From Hyphomicrobiales bacterium (GTDB lineage: Bacteria > Pseudomonadota > Alphaproteobacteria > Rhizobiales > Rhizobiaceae), in assembly GCA_900473915.1 (NCBI GenBank), contig UCNG01000014.1, positions 182,520 through 246,519 of the forward strand: DNA of 64,000 nt. The letters run 5' to 3'. The position numbers and the translations under genes were made by a program. How positions within the stretch are numbered: position 1 is the first letter of the stretch; the number at the start of each line of letters is the position of its first letter. Below are positions 41,059-49,955 of this stretch, piece after piece. The notes below the pieces were generated by a model that was not told the origin of the DNA, did not search any database, and saw only the letters and a list, made by a program, of their open reading frames with translations.

Positions 41059-41793
41059 TTATGCCTCCTGAGTAAACACCTTGCAACCGGGCGCGCTTTT
41101 GACCCGAGGATAGTCATAGCTGTTCACCTTGGAGGTTGCGTATCCGGCGCCAACCAGCGCTTCCGCCATTTTGACCGCAGCCGTTACGCCATCGATCACC
41201 GGCACGCCAGTCGCCTCCTTCAGACGCTCACACAAGGAGGACATTCCTGCGCAACCCAGCACGATAGCTTCTGCTCCGTCCTCGGCCTTCGCGCGTTCGA
41301 TTTCTCTCAGCAACAATTGTTCCGCTTTATACGAATCTTCCTCAAGGGCCAGCACCGGAAGGTCGATCGCACGCACCTTGCGGCAGTGCCGATCAGCACC
41401 GTAATCGCTCACAAGATCCTCGATGATAGCCACCGAGCGAGGAAGCGTTGTTATCACTGAAAAGCGGCGGCTGATCGTCATGGCCACCTGTATCGCGGCC
41501 TGACAAATGCCGATCACGGGCCCTTTCGCCACTTCGCGCGCGGCATGCAGGCCGGGATCGTCAAAGCAGGCGATGACATAGGCATCCACCCCCAGAACCT
41601 CACCCTTTCGGATTTCTGCCAGCATTCCCGGCACGGCCATCGCCTCGTCCGTGCCACCTTCGATACTGACAGGCGTGTCGCTCGGGTTTGCGGCGGAGAT
41701 ATGCGTATGATCCTGCTTGACCAGCAAGGCGCTTTCCAGCGCCTGCGCCGTCATGGAAGCGGTGGAATTGGGATTGATGAGATGAATATGCAT
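41059..41793 (-). CDS. Hydantoin racemase-like protein (Asp/Glu racemase superfamily)
   Basis: A 244-residue cytoplasmic protein. It starts IHLINPNSTASMT, the signature of hydantoin racemases, with active-site cysteines in YVIACFDDPGL (about 76) and IVLGCAGMSSL (about 180). Hydantoin racemase converts 5-substituted hydantoins between isomers, and related proteins act on allantoin. The neighbouring amidohydrolases could open a ring amide, which fits a heterocycle route, but the substrate is not shown by sequence. It lies between the flavin-reductase-like and gntR-1 genes, all minus strand. Confidence 0.87.
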   Translation of the reverse strand: MHIHLINPNSTASMTAQALESALLVKQDHTHISAANPSDTPVSIEGGTDEAMAVPGMLAEIRKGEVLGVDAYVIACFDDPGLHAAREVAKGPVIGICQAAIQVAMTISRRFSVITTLPRSVAIIEDLVSDYGADRHCRKVRAIDLPVLALEEDSYKAEQLLLREIERAKAEDGAEAIVLGCAGMSSLCERLKEATGVPVIDGVTAAVKMAEALVGAGYATSKVNSYDYPRVKSAPGCKVFTQEA

Positions 41794-41823
41794 AATGGTA
41801 TTCTCTGTTACCTGGCTCTAAAC

Positions 41824-42450
41824 CTACTGTTTCGGCTTCTTGAAATCGCCAATCGGCGGAGCTTTCAAAACGAACTGGCGGTCTGATGTCACATAATTGT
41901 CGGCATGAAGCCGGGCTATGGGCTGATAGGCTTCCGGATCCACGTAATGGCCCTCGGCATCAAGGCAATTGCGGCGCACGTGCATCTGCACCACCTCGCC
42001 CAGAACGAGGGTCCGGCGCGGGTATTCGATCAGACGTTCGACCCTGCACTCGAAAACGCATGGCGCTTCCTGAGGATAAGCGACATTGATCTTGCGGCAC
42101 GGAACGGGGCTCAATCCTGCAACTTCCAGCTCGTCCACCTCGCTGTCGAAACCGAGTCCGCAAATTAGCATCTGTTGAGACAAAGCCATATCGACCATGC
42201 TGATGGCGAACTCACCGGACCGACGTATGTTGACCATCGTGTCCTTCTGCTCTCCTGTCAGACGCGGCTGAATACCCAATACGACGATGGCCGGATCATG
42301 GGAAAACACATTGAAAAAGCTCATCGGCGCAGCATTGTTATGCCCCGCTTCCGATCGTGTCGTCACAAGCGCAATCGGACGCGGACCAATGAAATTCGTC
42401 AGCAGTCTATAACGGCTCTGCGGTTCAATCGCTTCGAAATCGAATTCCAT
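41824..42450 (-). CDS. Flavin reductase-like FMN-binding protein
   Basis: A 208-residue protein of the FMN split-barrel family. Key segments are YRLLTNFIGPRPIALVTTRSE, NNAAPMSFFNVFSHDPAIVVLG, and DTMVNIRRSGEFAISMVD. Such proteins supply reduced flavin to a monooxygenase or act directly on a substrate; no monooxygenase is encoded in the neighbourhood. The ATG at 42450 is preferred to a GTG at 42471 because the family begins there; the ribosome site is weak. It is first in a minus-strand unit, facing gntR-2 across two operator-like sites. Confidence 0.85.
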   Translation of the reverse strand: MEFDFEAIEPQSRYRLLTNFIGPRPIALVTTRSEAGHNNAAPMSFFNVFSHDPAIVVLGIQPRLTGEQKDTMVNIRRSGEFAISMVDMALSQQMLICGLGFDSEVDELEVAGLSPVPCRKINVAYPQEAPCVFECRVERLIEYPRRTLVLGEVVQMHVRRNCLDAEGHYVDPEAYQPIARLHADNYVTSDRQFVLKAPPIGDFKKPKQ

Positions 42451-42472
42451 GGGCGGTCCAGATATTGGCACT

Positions 42473-42506
42473 ATTATCTACAATAATGTTTCATATTGTC
42501 GACAAT
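42473..42506. promoter_or_regulatory. Two GntR-type operators between flavin-reductase-like gene and gntR-2
   Basis: ATTGTCGACAAT (42495-42506; extended TATTGTCGACAATA is perfectly symmetric) and ATTATCTACAAT (42473-42484; one base off the pattern). The centres are 22 bases apart, about two helical turns, on the same DNA face. Both lie in the 130-base gap between divergent genes. Confidence 0.72.
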
Positions 42507-42583
42507 ACTGCAAGCAATTAAATCCGCGAGTTGACTTTTTCACGCATATGGCGATTGTCTGCGTCAACAAGGAGAAACCACAT

Positions 42584-43261
42584 ATGAACGCACCAGCCGC
42601 AATGTCGGTCGAGCAGATAGTTGAAAGGGTTTGGCTTTCGATCGCTGAACGGCGATTGCGTCCTGGCGTACAACTCAAAGAAGAACAGCTGGCCTCGATC
42701 TTTCACGTCAGTCGCGCCCGTGTCCGTCAGGCATTGACGGTCCTTGAACGCGATGGCCTTGTGACCATCATTCCCAATCGCGGCGCTTTCGTCAGCAAGC
42801 CGTCCGTGGAAGAGGCGCGAGATGTTTTCTTTGTTCGACAGGCCGTGGAACGGTGCATCGTTGAGAGGCTCTGCGCCTCGACGCTGAAAGACAGCGTGAA
42901 AAGGCTTCGCGATCACGTCAATCAGGAGCGGATTGCAAACGCCGAAGACAGCACCACCGACATCATCAAATTGTCCGGTGGCTTCCATCTTTTGCTGGCA
43001 GAACTGACCGGTTCCGATTTCCTGTTCACAACGATGCGAGACCTTATTGCCCGCAGCTCGCTTATCACCGCCGTTTATCGAAACACAGCCCGGTTCAATT
43101 GCGGCCCCGACGAACATGCCGAGATCGTGGAAGCGATTTCGGCAAAAGAGGTGCAGAAGGCCGTGCATCTTATGGCGCATCATCTGGAACATGTGGAATC
43201 CGAACTGGATCTGAGCGAGATACGCGATCTTTCCCACGATCTGCGAGCAGCATTGGCGTGA
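42584..43261 (+). CDS. GntR-family regulator with FCD domain (GntR-2)
   Basis: A 225-residue paralogue of GntR-1. Winged helix LRPGVQLKEEQLASIFHVSRARVRQALTVLERDGLV, then FCD domain with FHLLLAELTGSDFLF, HAEIVEAI and MAHHLEHVE. The ATG at 42584 has AGGAGA eight bases upstream; the longer frame is not supported. It is divergent from the flavin-reductase-like operon and convergent with the importer operon, separated from the latter by a strong terminator. The operators in front of it suggest autoregulation. Confidence 0.93.
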   Translation: MNAPAAMSVEQIVERVWLSIAERRLRPGVQLKEEQLASIFHVSRARVRQALTVLERDGLVTIIPNRGAFVSKPSVEEARDVFFVRQAVERCIVERLCASTLKDSVKRLRDHVNQERIANAEDSTTDIIKLSGGFHLLLAELTGSDFLFTTMRDLIARSSLITAVYRNTARFNCGPDEHAEIVEAISAKEVQKAVHLMAHHLEHVESELDLSEIRDLSHDLRAALA

Positions 43262-43262
43262 A

Positions 43263-43291
43263 GCGAAGAAGCCGGCTACCGGCTTCTTCGC
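43263..43291. terminator. Strong bidirectional terminator
   Basis: GCGAAGAAGCCGG and CCGGCTTCTTCGC form a perfect 13-bp stem with a CTA loop, immediately behind the gntR-2 stop and just before the end of the converging ATPase gene; a pyrimidine-rich tract (CTTTCTTCTTC) follows on the plus strand. Confidence 0.8.
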
Positions 43292-43303
43292 TGGCTTTCT
43301 TCT

Positions 43304-44284
43304 TCAAGCCTCCGTTTCGACCAGATGACAAGCGACGCGAGTGCCGTTCGGCAGCATCTGCATTGCTGGCACTTCCTTTGAGCAGCGCTCCATGGCGAAT
43401 GGGCAGCGCGGATGGAAGGTGCAACCGGATGGCGGCTTGAGCGGGCTTGGCACTTCGCCGCTGGCCGGTTCGCGGTTGCGGTTCGGGGCCTCAATATTCG
43501 GAATGGTCTGCAACAGGAGCTGCGTATAGGGATGACGCGGCGCGGCAAACAGCTCTTCGGTGTCGCCCTCCTCCACGATGCGGCCCAGATACATCACCGC
43601 GATGCGATCCGACATGTGGCGGACGACGCTCATGTCGTGACTAATGAAGAGATAGGTCAAGCCCAGCTCATCCTGCAACCGACGCATCAGGTTCAAAACC
43701 TGCGCCTGCACCGACACGTCCAGCGCCGAAGTCGGCTCGTCGCAGACGAGGAATTCAGGCTCGCTCGCCAATGCGCGGGCAATCGAGATGCGCTGGCGCT
43801 GGCCGCCCGAAAATTCATGCGGGAATTTTTCGCCGTCCGACGGCGAAAGCCCGACCGTGCGCAAAAGTTCCTCCACACGCTCGGTCACTTCGGCGGCAGT
43901 GTTGCGCAGCTTCAGTTCACGCAGCGGCTCGGCGATGATGTTCTTCACCCGCCAGCGCGGATTGAGCGAGGCATAGGGATCCTGAAAAATCATCTGCGCT
44001 GAAAGCGGCTTGCCGCTCTTGCCCGGCGCAAAGCGCATTTCGCCGCTCGTCGCACGATGCAAACCGGTGACGAGACGGGCAACAGTGGATTTTCCGCAGC
44101 CGCTTTCACCGACGATGCTCAGACAGCCGCCCGCAGGCACCGTGAAGCTGATATCGTTGACGGCTTGCAGATATTGCCGGGGCTTGCGTTCAACCACCCG
44201 GTTGAGCCATGGCGCCGACACGTCGAAGGTTTTGACCAGTCGATTAACGGTAAGGGCCGGAGCTTTTTGCAACGGTTTCGTCAT
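43304..44284 (-). CDS. Dipeptide/oligopeptide ABC transporter ATPase (DppF/OppF type)
   Basis: A 326-residue ATPase. Walker [11 protein letters not shown]-loop [17 protein letters not shown], signature [16 protein letters not shown], Walker [13 protein letters not shown], then [14 protein letters not shown]. The C-terminal oligopeptide extension [15 protein letters not shown] has the cysteines that bind an iron-sulfur cluster in this subfamily. The start overlaps the end of the partner ATPase gene by four bases. Last gene of the importer operon. Confidence 0.94.
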   Translation of the reverse strand: MTKPLQKAPALTVNRLVKTFDVSAPWLNRVVERKPRQYLQAVNDISFTVPAGGCLSIVGESGCGKSTVARLVTGLHRATSGEMRFAPGKSGKPLSAQMIFQDPYASLNPRWRVKNIIAEPLRELKLRNTAAEVTERVEELLRTVGLSPSDGEKFPHEFSGGQRQRISIARALASEPEFLVCDEPTSALDVSVQAQVLNLMRRLQDELGLTYLFISHDMSVVRHMSDRIAVMYLGRIVEEGDTEELFAAPRHPYTQLLLQTIPNIEAPNRNREPASGEVPSPLKPPSGCTFHPRCPFAMERCSKEVPAMQMLPNGTRVACHLVETEA

Positions 44285-45264
44285 GCGGTGCCTCCCGCGT
44301 TCAGCCAGCAGGCGCTGGCGGTCTGGTCGGAGAATACGAGTTCCGGGCGCTCGCGCAGGCAGCGCGGCCCCGCCATCTTGCAGCGTGGATTGAAGGCGCA
44401 GCCCTGGGGGATCGCATCGAGACGCGGCATGGAACCGTCAATCTGGTTAAGCTTCTCGACCCGTGCGCCAAGCGACGGGATCGAGGCCATCAACCCTTGC
44501 GTATAGGGATGACGCGGCTGGTGCAGCACCTGCGCCACCGGCCCGATCTCGATCAGCCGCCCGGCATACATGACCGCGATGCGGTCAGCCGCCTCGGCGA
44601 TCACACCCATGTCGTGAGTGACGAGCATGACGGCGGTGTGCTTTTCCTTGCACAATTTGCGCAGGAGCGAGATGATCTGCGCCTGGATCGACACATCGAG
44701 CGCCGTGGTCGGTTCGTCGGCGATGACAAGCTTCGGCGAAGCGGCGAGCGCAAGCGCAATCACTACACGCTGGCGCATGCCGCCGGAGAACTGGTGCGGA
44801 TATTGGTTGACCCGCTCTTCCGGTGAGGGAATGCCAACATCGCGCAGCAATTGCACGGCGCGGGCGCGGGCTTCCGCCTTGCCGAGCCCCAGATGCCGCC
44901 GGATTGTTTCAACAAGCTGCGCACCCACCGTAAACAGCGGATTGAGCGAGGTGAGCGGGTCCTGGAAAATGGCTCCGATTTCGCGCCCGCGGATTTTTTC
45001 CATGGCGCGATCATCAAGCGTGTCGATGCGCGTTTTGCCAAGCCAGACCTCGCCGCCGGCAATATGGCCGGGCGCTTCGAGCAAGCCCTGAATGGCGAGG
45101 CCTGTCATGGACTTGCCTGCACCGGATTCACCGACCACGCCGAGGATTTCACCCGGGCGGATCGACAGGCTGACATCCGACAGCGCGGTTACCGTGCCAC
45201 GACGGCCCGGGAAATCCACGCGCAGATTGCGTACCTCAACGACTGGTTCTTGCATGTCACCCAT
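44281..45264 (-). CDS. Dipeptide/oligopeptide ABC transporter ATPase (DppD/OppD type)
   Basis: A 327-residue ATPase, partner of the DppF-type protein. Walker A GESGAGKSM, Q-loop IGAIFQDPLTSLNPLFTVG, signature FSGGMRQRVVIALAL, Walker B LVIADEPTTALD, switch LVTHDMGVIAEAA, and the cysteine-rich end GCAFNPRCKMAGPRC. Of ATGs at 45270, 45264 and 45255 the second has the best spacing to AGAGGA. The gene overlaps the upstream amidohydrolase-like gene end by 8 bases (from 45264), showing translational coupling in the operon. Confidence 0.93.
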   Translation of the reverse strand: MGDMQEPVVEVRNLRVDFPGRRGTVTALSDVSLSIRPGEILGVVGESGAGKSMTGLAIQGLLEAPGHIAGGEVWLGKTRIDTLDDRAMEKIRGREIGAIFQDPLTSLNPLFTVGAQLVETIRRHLGLGKAEARARAVQLLRDVGIPSPEERVNQYPHQFSGGMRQRVVIALALAASPKLVIADEPTTALDVSIQAQIISLLRKLCKEKHTAVMLVTHDMGVIAEAADRIAVMYAGRLIEIGPVAQVLHQPRHPYTQGLMASIPSLGARVEKLNQIDGSMPRLDAIPQGCAFNPRCKMAGPRCLRERPELVFSDQTASACWLNAGGTA

Positions 45265-46753
45265 TTTCATTTTCCTCTATAGGATAGCTGGGTGGGAAGA
45301 TTTCGCTGACCGGAGGGTTGTTCCAGCTCCGTTCAGGATATTTGGCGATCAGCCCGTCATATTGCGCCTGCGCCTGATCACGGGCCTTCTGCATGTCGAA
45401 ACCAGCCAATTGGCGGTTCACCATGGAGACGCGACCGTCAACAAAAACGGCTTCCGTGATCTTGCCCGAACCGCCTGTGACGATGGTGGTAATCGGATCG
45501 ATGGATGGCGCCATGAAGACGTCATCGAGACGGAAAACCGCAATATCGGCCCGGGCACCCGGTGACAGATGGCCGAGATCAGAACGCCCCAGCGCCTTTG
45601 CACCGCCGATTGTCGCGGCATCGAACAGGTCTTTGGCGCGCAGACGATCCGGTGCGCCATCAGCCACACGACCGGTGATGAGACCGGCCAGCAGGTTCAT
45701 CAGCATGTCAGGCGGCGTCGTATCCGTGCCCATGGCAATGTTGATCCCGCGCTCGCGGCAGTCGGAGAACGACTTGAGGATCGAACCGCCACGGCCTGAA
45801 ACCAGCGGGCAATGGACGATGGAAACGCCATGTTCCGCATAAAGCCCCAGATCTTCGTCGGTGGCGTTGGTGGCATGCGGCGCAATGAGACGGTCGCTCA
45901 GCAGGCCGTTTTTGGCAAGCCAGACCGGCGCGGTCGAACCATGCAGTACCCGCACCGTATCGACTTCCATCGCGCCCTGCGCCATGTGCAGGCGGAACTT
46001 GCAGCCCAGATCGCGCGCGGCGGCATCGGTACGCTGGATCAATCCGAGCGTCGAAGTCTCGACGCGATCCGGCGCCAGCATGCCGCGCACCAGATCGCCA
46101 TGACGGCCATTCTGGCGTTCGATATAGGCAATGGCGTCCTTCAACCCTTGAAAACCGCGTTCCTCGTCGAAGACCGGCACCATCTTGCCCGGTGCTTCCA
46201 GCACCATGCCGCCTGAACGGTAGGCGGGGCTGAGATAGACGCGCAGGCCGAGATCGCCTGCGGCTTCCGCAGCAGCATCGAACTCGGCAACTGTTTCGCC
46301 CCATTCACGGTAAAACAGCGAGGCAATCGGCGCGGCAGTGGTGATGCCGTTCAGCAAAAGTTGGCCGAAAGCAAACCGCTTCTGGAAGGCAAGCTCTTCC
46401 TCCCTATACATTTCATAGGGGCCAGCCTCGACGTAAGAGCGCGGCCAGACGCGGCCCTTGGCCCAACCGGGATGATGGTCGATGCCAAGGATAGTGGTGT
46501 CGAGATCGGACAATGCGTCGAGGTCGATCAGGCCGGGGCTGATCAGCGCATTGCCGAAATCGATGCGGCGAGCCACCTCGCCGGAAAAACCATGTCCGAC
46601 GAACAGGATTTCGCCATTCTCGAAGACGACCTCGCCATTGCGGAGAAGCCGGTGGCTACCGTCCTTGTGCCCGACCACCCAGCTTGCGGTGATCAGGGTG
46701 CGGCCTTCCGGCCTCGATCCAAGCGGAAGGGTTTCCAATGCCTTGTTCATCAT
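45257..46753 (-). CDS. Amidohydrolase-superfamily protein with non-canonical metal motif (copy 1)
   Basis: A 498-residue protein of the TRZ/ATZ branch, shown by the composite start (GEVVFENGEILFVG), the strand ISPGLID and the end of the barrel GTDTTPPDMLMN and GARADIAVFRLDDVF. Where these enzymes have the HxH metal pair (usually DAHTH), this protein reads DLDALSDLD (residues 77-85). The next ligand segment is RLHMAQG (H256, Q259 in place of the usual Glu), then APHAT (H293) and MGTDT (D344). The same replacement occurs in the paralogue at 51809, so it is not an error. ATG at 46753 overlaps the preceding stop (ATGATGA), with GGAG upstream. Confidence 0.82.
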   Translation of the reverse strand: MMNKALETLPLGSRPEGRTLITASWVVGHKDGSHRLLRNGEVVFENGEILFVGHGFSGEVARRIDFGNALISPGLIDLDALSDLDTTILGIDHHPGWAKGRVWPRSYVEAGPYEMYREEELAFQKRFAFGQLLLNGITTAAPIASLFYREWGETVAEFDAAAEAAGDLGLRVYLSPAYRSGGMVLEAPGKMVPVFDEERGFQGLKDAIAYIERQNGRHGDLVRGMLAPDRVETSTLGLIQRTDAAARDLGCKFRLHMAQGAMEVDTVRVLHGSTAPVWLAKNGLLSDRLIAPHATNATDEDLGLYAEHGVSIVHCPLVSGRGGSILKSFSDCRERGINIAMGTDTTPPDMLMNLLAGLITGRVADGAPDRLRAKDLFDAATIGGAKALGRSDLGHLSPGARADIAVFRLDDVFMAPSIDPITTIVTGGSGKITEAVFVDGRVSMVNRQLAGFDMQKARDQAQAQYDGLIAKYPERSWNNPPVSEIFPPSYPIEENENG

Positions 46754-47943
46754 GGCATCTCCACCACGGCAACGCCCTGACGGGCCGTAACGCGACCGCC
46801 CTTGACCACCAGCGGACGCGGGGCGACATCCACCACCGCGTGGGCCAGCGTCTCGCCGGTCAGAAGGGTGAAATCGGCATTGCAGCCGACGTTCAGCCCG
46901 TAATTTTCAAGTCGCATGACATCCGCGCCGCCCTGCGAAACAATGTACAGCAGATGCTCCAGATCGTGATCGGAGCGCACGCCGTTCTTCATGCCGATAA
47001 TCTTGGCGCGGTCGAGCATATCCGGCTGGCCCCATGGACCCCATGTATCGCGAATACCGTCGCAGCCGCCGCCGATGCGCACGCCTGCTTCCTTGAGCCG
47101 CTTGATCGACGGCACCGTGGCCGAAGGCGCGCCGGTGGTGAGGATGGCAACATCGAGAAGAGCAAGCTGTTCGATCAATTGACCGACGCGCAGATAGTCA
47201 TTCATGCCAAGCGCAAAGGCGTGGCTGATCGCCACCTTGCCTTCCATGCCATTGGCGCGGATGCGCTCGAAAATAAGCTCCATCGTGAAAGCGCCGAGAT
47301 CACCCGTTTCATGCAGGTGAATATCGATCGGGACGCCATGCTTGGTGGCAAGGGCGAACAGGATATCGAGCTGGCCCTTCGGATCACGGTCGATGCCGCA
47401 CGGATCGATGCCGCCCAGCACTTCGCAGCCCTGCCCGAGCGCCTCATCCAGCAGCTCCTTCGTGCCCGGCATGACCATCAGGCCCGATTGTGGGAAGGCC
47501 ACGATTTCAATATCGATGATGCCCTTCAGCTTTTCCCGCGTTTCCCACAAGCCTTCAACCAGCGACAGGCCGTGGGTCGGATCGATATCCACGTGACTGC
47601 GGATATGCGTGCTGCCATGCGCGACCAGACCGATGGCGTGGCGCATCGACTGGCGATGCGGATCAATGCCGATTTCCAGCCGATGCTCGCGTTCGAAGTC
47701 GATGCGCTCGCGCAGGATCGCAGCACGATTGTTGACATGCCAGGGCATGCCCCAGGTGGTCTTGTCGAGATGGGTATGCGCATCGATCAGGCCGGGTGCG
47801 ACGATGGCGTTGCCGCCATCTTCCACAGCCATTCCCGGCTCTGCTTCAAACTGTCCGAAACCGGCAATCTTTCCGTCTCTGATGAGGATATCGCAGGTTT
47901 CACCTGCCATCGGGCGGACGTTGCGGAGCAAAAGATTGTTCAT
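46750..47943 (-). CDS. Cytosine deaminase-like amidohydrolase
   Basis: A 397-residue metal-dependent amidohydrolase of the CodA-like group. It has the intact first metal motif PGLIDAHTHLDK (H56, H58), then SHVDIDPTHGLSLVEG, DIHLHETGD (barrel-centre His and Glu), ISHAFALG and the Asp of GGGCDGIRDTWGPWGQPDML. Members deaminate or hydrolyse ring amidines such as cytosine, isocytosine or creatinine-like compounds. The ATG at 47943 follows the permease stop by five bases and has GAGGTAAG in front; the much longer open frame upstream is the permease gene read in another frame. Confidence 0.88.
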   Translation of the reverse strand: MNNLLLRNVRPMAGETCDILIRDGKIAGFGQFEAEPGMAVEDGGNAIVAPGLIDAHTHLDKTTWGMPWHVNNRAAILRERIDFEREHRLEIGIDPHRQSMRHAIGLVAHGSTHIRSHVDIDPTHGLSLVEGLWETREKLKGIIDIEIVAFPQSGLMVMPGTKELLDEALGQGCEVLGGIDPCGIDRDPKGQLDILFALATKHGVPIDIHLHETGDLGAFTMELIFERIRANGMEGKVAISHAFALGMNDYLRVGQLIEQLALLDVAILTTGAPSATVPSIKRLKEAGVRIGGGCDGIRDTWGPWGQPDMLDRAKIIGMKNGVRSDHDLEHLLYIVSQGGADVMRLENYGLNVGCNADFTLLTGETLAHAVVDVAPRPLVVKGGRVTARQGVAVVEMP

Positions 47944-47948
47944 AAGAC

Positions 47949-48899
47949 TTACCTCAGTTTCGGATTGAGAGCATCGCGCAGCCAGTCGCCAAGCATGTTG
48001 ACGGCCACGACCAGCAGGCAGAGCTGAATGACGGGGAAAAGCACGATCCACCATGAACCCGAGAACAGGAACTGGTTGCCGATGCGGATCAGTGTTCCGA
48101 GCGATGGCTGGCTCGGCGGCATGCCGATACCGAGAAACGAGAGCGTCGCTTCGGTGAGAATGGCCATGCCGAAATTGAGCGTCGCCGCCACCATGATCGG
48201 CGTCAGCGTATTGGGCAGGATATGTTTCGCCATAATGCGCCGCGCTGGCACGCCGATCAGTCGCGCTGCCGACACATAATCCTTGCCGCTTTCGACAATG
48301 GCCTGCGCGCGCACCGTGCGGGCATATTGCACCCATGCTGAAAGCGCGATCGCCAGAATAAGAACCGCAGAAGCGCCAATTTCGCGCAGGCTGACGGGCA
48401 GCATCTGGCGCACGACGGTTGAGACCAGAATGGCAACCAGAATGGTCGGGATCGACAGGGTAATGTCGCCGAAGCGCATCAGAAGATTGTCGATGAAACC
48501 GCCGAAATAGCCGGACACAAGCCCCGCGCTCATGCCGATCACAAGCGAGAGAACCACCGAGGCGATGCCGATGACGATGGAGATGCGCGTGCCATAGAGA
48601 ATAGCCGACAGCATGTCGCGACCCTGCGTATCGGTGCCGAGAAGATACGGCCATTCACCGCCCTCCTCCCATACCGGCGGCAGTTCTGCCTTCCACATAT
48701 CGAGCGCAGCGCCGTCATAAGGGTTTTGCGGCGCGATCAGCGGCGCGAAAAGGGCCGTGAGGATAAGGAGGGCCAGAAGTGCTGCACTGAACATGGCCGT
48801 CTTGCTATGCGTGAAAGACCACCAGAGATCGCTTTTACGAATGCGCTGAAAAAGCGACTGCCGCACGATGGGTGTGGCCTGTGAGGTTTGGGTGCTCAT
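47949..48899 (-). CDS. Dipeptide/oligopeptide ABC transporter permease (DppC/OppC type)
   Basis: A 316-residue inner-membrane permease. An N-terminal membrane segment (MFSAALLALLILTALFAPLIA) precedes a periplasmic loop with LLGTDTQGRDMLSAILYGTRIS, a hallmark of DppC, and the docking loop YVSAARLIGVPARRIMAKHILPN. About six membrane segments. Partner of the DppB-type protein encoded just upstream, 21 bases away. Confidence 0.94.
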   Translation of the reverse strand: MSTQTSQATPIVRQSLFQRIRKSDLWWSFTHSKTAMFSAALLALLILTALFAPLIAPQNPYDGAALDMWKAELPPVWEEGGEWPYLLGTDTQGRDMLSAILYGTRISIVIGIASVVLSLVIGMSAGLVSGYFGGFIDNLLMRFGDITLSIPTILVAILVSTVVRQMLPVSLREIGASAVLILAIALSAWVQYARTVRAQAIVESGKDYVSAARLIGVPARRIMAKHILPNTLTPIMVAATLNFGMAILTEATLSFLGIGMPPSQPSLGTLIRIGNQFLFSGSWWIVLFPVIQLCLLVVAVNMLGDWLRDALNPKLR

Positions 48900-48920
48900 C
48901 GATATGGACTCCCCGTTGGA

Positions 48921-49889
48921 TCAGCGAGCAGTGCGCAAGCGGGGATCGATTACCGCATAGGCAATGTCCACCAGCGTGTTGAGCACGACGAAGATAAAGG
49001 AAATGATGCAGAGATAGGCCGCCATCACCGGAATATCGAGGAAGGTGACAGCCTGAATAAACAGCATGCCCATGCCCGGCCACTGGAACACGGTCTCGGT
49101 GATCAGTGCGAAGGCGATCAGCGAGCCGACATTCATGGCGGTCATCGTTACGACCGGCATCAGGCAGTTGCGCAGCGCATGGCGGAAATAGATGCGCCAG
49201 CGCGGAATGCCGCGAGCGCGGGCGAATTTGACATAATCGGACCGCAGCACTTCCAGCATTTCGGCACGCACGAGACGCATGACCAGCGTGACCTGATAAA
49301 GCGAAAGCGCAATGGAAGGCAGCAGGATCGCGGCGCGTCCCGAAGGCGTCAGCAGGCCCGTTGACCACCAGCCAAGCTGGACCACGTCACCGCGCCCGAA
49401 GGCCGGGAACCAGCCGAGCGAGACTGAAAAGACCAGGATCAGCAGAATGCCGACCACGAAACTCGGCAGCGAGACACCGACAATGGAGAGGAATTGCAAT
49501 CCCTCCGTATACCATTTGCCGCGCTTGATTGCTGTCAGCACGCCCAATGGCAGACCAACCAGCAGCGAAATCAGCGTGGCGACTAGCACCAGTTCCAGCG
49601 TCGCGGGAAAGCGTTCGCCGATCAGGCCCAGCACGTCCTGGCCGTTTCGGTAGGATATGCCGAAATTGCCTTGCGCCGCATTGACCACGAAACGGGTATA
49701 TTGCGTCATCAGGCCATCGTTGAGGCCAAGGCGCTCGCGCAGATTATCGCGGTCGGCCTGCGTCATCTGTTCGTTGGCCATCATTTCGACAGGGTCGCCC
49801 GCCAGCCGGAAAATCAGAAAGGCAAGCAAAGCGACGGCCAACATCACCATAACGGCGTTTGCCAGGCGCTTAATGATAAAAACCAGCAT
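48921..49889 (-). CDS. Dipeptide/oligopeptide ABC transporter permease (DppB/OppB type)
   Basis: A 322-residue inner-membrane permease starting FIIKRLANAVMVMLAVALLAF, with the periplasmic LGLNDGLMTQYTRFVVNAAQGNFG segment typical for DppB and the docking loop DYVKFARARGIPRWRIYFRHALRN. About six membrane segments. Separated from the binding-protein gene by a hairpin. Confidence 0.94.
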   Translation of the reverse strand: MLVFIIKRLANAVMVMLAVALLAFLIFRLAGDPVEMMANEQMTQADRDNLRERLGLNDGLMTQYTRFVVNAAQGNFGISYRNGQDVLGLIGERFPATLELVLVATLISLLVGLPLGVLTAIKRGKWYTEGLQFLSIVGVSLPSFVVGILLILVFSVSLGWFPAFGRGDVVQLGWWSTGLLTPSGRAAILLPSIALSLYQVTLVMRLVRAEMLEVLRSDYVKFARARGIPRWRIYFRHALRNCLMPVVTMTAMNVGSLIAFALITETVFQWPGMGMLFIQAVTFLDIPVMAAYLCIISFIFVVLNTLVDIAYAVIDPRLRTAR

Positions 49890-49915
49890 TGGGGTTCCCT
49901 CGGTAACAGCAGGGC

Positions 49916-49943
49916 GCTCCGGGAGATTGGATTCCCCCGGAGC
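49916..49943 (-). promoter_or_regulatory. Intercistronic hairpin between binding-protein and DppB genes
   Basis: GCTCCGGG (49916-49923) pairs with CCCGGAGC (49936-49943) around a 12-base loop, in the 66-base gap after the binding-protein gene. No U tract. Confidence 0.55.
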
Positions 49944-49955
49944 ATCATGATTAAA

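Noticed and set aside
46750-48654. A 634-residue frame that could be read as a fusion of a permease-like part and a deaminase
   Set aside because: The first 236 codons are the DppC gene in a wrong frame; the deaminase has its own ATG at 47943 with a good ribosome site.
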